Shown one piece after another: positions 5,221 through 7,098 of a stretch of 7,098 bases of DNA; the stretch's first letter is position 1, and each line of letters begins with the position of its first letter. The notes beneath the pieces were generated by a model. It saw only the letters and a list, made by a program, of their open reading frames with translations. It was not told the DNA's origin and did not search any database. Origin of the DNA: Spirochaetales bacterium (GTDB lineage Bacteria; Spirochaetota; Spirochaetia; Treponematales; UBA12059); contig JAFGUM010000060.1 in NCBI GenBank assembly GCA_016938515.1, forward strand, positions 1 through 7,098. Reading direction: 5' to 3'. The position numbers and the translations under genes are program-made.

Positions 5221-7098
5221 CTATCCAGTGGCGGCGGTCTTCTCTGAAAATGGGCTCGCGCGATCCAGCACGGCCCTGACTATGGAGCCTTCCTGCCCTA
5301 CCAGCCCCGGGTCGGCAGCCAGGAGCGAAAGCGCATCCTCCCTGGCCGCTTCCAGCAGGGCGGCGTCTCGCACCGGGTCTGCAAACGACAGCCGCAGCGC
5401 CCCGGACTGCGTGGTGCCGGTAATTTCACCGGGCCCCCTGATGCGCAGATCCTCCTCCGCCAGTTCAAAGCCGTCGTTCGTCTTCTTCATGGCCAGAACG
5501 CGGCGCTTGGCGTCTGCCGACAGGCCAGAGCCTTCTTCCCCGGAACCATCTGACCAGACAAGAAAGCAGTACGACTGCGCGGTGCCCCGCCCTACCCGTC
5601 CGCGTAGCTGATGCAACGCCGCGAGGCCAAAGCGCTCGGCGTGCTCCACTACCATGCACGAAGCTTCCGGCACGTCCACGCCGACCTCGACGACGCTCGT
5701 CGCGACTATAAACGACAGGCGTCCGCTCGCGAAGTCCTGCATGGTGGCGCGTTTCCCGTCTTCTGGAAGGCGCGCGTGGATGAGGCCGCCCTTGAACTCG
5801 GGAAACACCTCGCAGGACAGGCGACCGTACATGGCTTCAGCGTCCTTGAGAGCCAGACGATCCGATTTATCCACGAGAGGGTAGACGAAATATGCGCGCC
5901 GTCCCGCCGCCATTTCCCGGCGCACGAACTCGTACACTTTTTTTTCGTTGCCAACCTTTGCCAGATGGGTTAGTACCGGCAAGCGTCCCTTGGGCATCGT
6001 GCGAATCGTAGACACCGACAGGTCACCGTACGCCGTCAGAGCCAGCGTTCGCGGTATTGGTGTGGCCGTCATCATCAGCACGTCCGGCTGCCTGCCCTTT
6101 GCGCCCATGGCCAGACGCTGCAGCACCCCAAAACGCTGCTGTTCGTCTACGATGACGAGCCGCAAGTCGCGAAACGCCACGGACTCGCCAAACAGCGCGT
6201 GCGTGCCCAGCGCCAGGTCAACAGTACCCGCGGCCAGGGCTTCCAGAAGCGGCCGGCGCGCGGCATCGGCGACGTTGCCCGACAGGTAGGCCAGCCTGAC
6301 GCCCAGCGGCTCTAGAAGGCGCGCGGCGGTATCGGCGTGCTGTCGGGCCAGCAACTCTGTCGGAGCCATCAGCGCCACCTGGCCGCCATCGGCTATCGCG
6401 TACAGGGCCGCGATAAACGCGACGAGCGTCTTACCAGAACCCACGTCCCCCTGCAGAAGACGCGCCATGGGCCAGGGGCTACCCATGTCAGCGGCGATTT
6501 CGGCCACCGCGGTCTTCTGGTCGGCTGTGAGCTCGAAGGGAAGCCGCTCGACGAGGGCGGTAGCCAGACTGTCTGGAGGAGCCCGCCGCGGCCTCTCGGT
6601 GGTTTTTCGAGCGGCGGCTCGTCGCGCTATCATTACCTGCAGGTAGAACAGCTCTTCGTAGGCGAGGGTGCGCCGCGCCGCCAGGGCATCGGAAGGGCGC
6701 TCTGGCGCGTGCAGGGCCTTGAGCGCGGACGCCTTGCGTTCCAACCCGCGACGCTCGCGTATCGTAGGCGGCACTTCGTCGTCAACGGTACCCCAACGAG
6801 CCAGAGCCCGCGATACCAACGAGCGCACCGTGCCCTGCCTGAGCCCCTCTGTCAGCGGGTACACCGGCCGCACACCACCCGGGGGGGCATCGAGCCCTTC
6901 TCCTACCGGGTCAAAATCAAATGATGACGACTGCAGCTCAGCAAAGCGGTATTCAAAGGCACCAAACAGCCTGATTCTCGTACCTACGGGCAAGCTCTGC
7001 TCAAGAAAGGGACGATTGAAGCACACGAGAGCGGCTTTTGTGCCGGCTTCGTCCTCTACCCACACCTTGAGCGTACGCATGCGCCCGTACCCGAACCA
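5221..7098 (-). CDS. recG: ATP-dependent DNA helicase RecG, N-terminus outside the window
   Basis: The frame is open from the right edge to TAG at 5221-5223, giving 625 visible residues; E. coli RecG has 693, so roughly 60-80 are missing. The ATG at 7080 is not the real start: the frame stays open before it and it falls inside the OB-fold wedge domain that binds the fork. RecG reverses stalled forks and drives branch migration of Holliday junctions. Numbering from the Met at 7080: wedge/OB remnant 1-55; Gln-motif region LTADQKTAV (184-192); Walker A GDVGSGKT (211-218); motif Ib-like LGTHALF (291-297); motif II DEQQRFG (312-318); motif III TATPIPRT (338-345); motif V VATSVVEVGVDVP (459-471); motif VI QLRGRVGRG (491-499); and the TRG translocation motif DLRIRGPGEITGTTQSG (544-560). 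Motif II usually reads DEQH in RecG; here it is DEQQ, as in Mfd's DEEQ. All other key residues are intact. The gene ends 99 bp before glgA. Confidence 0.97.
   Translation of the reverse strand, partial: WFGYGRMRTLKVWVEDEAGTKAALVCFNRPFLEQSLPVGTRIRLFGAFEYRFAELQSSSFDFDPVGEGLDAPPGGVRPVYPLTEGLRQGTVRSLVSRALARWGTVDDEVPPTIRERRGLERKASALKALHAPERPSDALAARRTLAYEELFYLQVMIARRAAARKTTERPRRAPPDSLATALVERLPFELTADQKTAVAEIAADMGSPWPMARLLQGDVGSGKTLVAFIAALYAIADGGQVALMAPTELLARQHADTAARLLEPLGVRLAYLSGNVADAARRPLLEALAAGTVDLALGTHALFGESVAFRDLRLVIVDEQQRFGVLQRLAMGAKGRQPDVLMMTATPIPRTLALTAYGDLSVSTIRTMPKGRLPVLTHLAKVGNEKKVYEFVRREMAAGRRAYFVYPLVDKSDRLALKDAEAMYGRLSCEVFPEFKGGLIHARLPEDGKRATMQDFASGRLSFIVATSVVEVGVDVPEASCMVVEHAERFGLAALHQLRGRVGRGTAQSYCFLVWSDGSGEEGSGLSADAKRRVLAMKKTNDGFELAEEDLRIRGPGEITGTTQSGALRLSFADPVRDAALLEAAREDALSLLAADPGLVGQEGSIVRAVLDRASPFSEKTAATG

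Noticed and set aside
6337..6924. 195-codon open frame on the + strand
   Set aside because: It lies wholly antisense to recG, whose helicase motifs are unambiguous. Long antisense frames are common in GC-rich coding DNA, and this one is rich in Arg/Gly/His with no recognisable domain.

Overview
The window is chromosomal bacterial DNA with two parts of different character. Bases 1-977 are AT-richer (about 40% GC in the lines I counted by eye). They carry the 3' end of a restriction endonuclease gene and a complete adenine methyltransferase gene, both on the + strand. Bases 1108-7098 are clearly GC-richer (about 50-70% in sampled lines) and hold four ordinary-looking genes, all on the - strand. 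The wording of GlgA, especially around its ADP-glucose site, reminds me of spirochaete (Treponema/Spirochaeta) proteins. That assignment comes from memory and is only moderately secure.

Left part: the endonuclease fragment belongs to the BglII/BstYI family and the methyltransferase to the MT-A70 (DPPW) family. The stop and start codons overlap as ATGA, so the two genes are probably translated as a coupled pair. Together they look like a Type II restriction-modification system that cuts and protects a GATC-cored hexamer. The composition change and the convergent arrangement at 978-1107 suggest that the pair was acquired horizontally and sits beside core genes.

Right part, in transcription order (right to left): recG (replication-fork and recombination helicase, its N-terminus cut off by the window edge), glgA (glycogen synthase), a 493-residue membrane protein of unknown function, and an EamA-type (DMT) transporter. 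A sigma70-like promoter and a good ribosome binding site lie between recG and glgA. They fix the glgA start at a GTG (5121) rather than an upstream TTG. No convincing terminator is visible between glgA and the two genes after it, and the membrane-protein and transporter genes overlap by ATGA, so glgA, membrane protein and transporter may form one transcription unit.

The points most worth a second look are: the BglII-like nuclease whose visible active site is D-x8-E-x-E rather than BglII's D-x8-E-x-Q, paired with an N6-adenine rather than an N4-cytosine methylase; the internal duplication of a winged-helix-like module in the 493-residue membrane protein; and the DEQQ helicase motif II in RecG. 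I found no evidence of a wholly new system, CRISPR array, tRNA, rRNA or insertion sequence.
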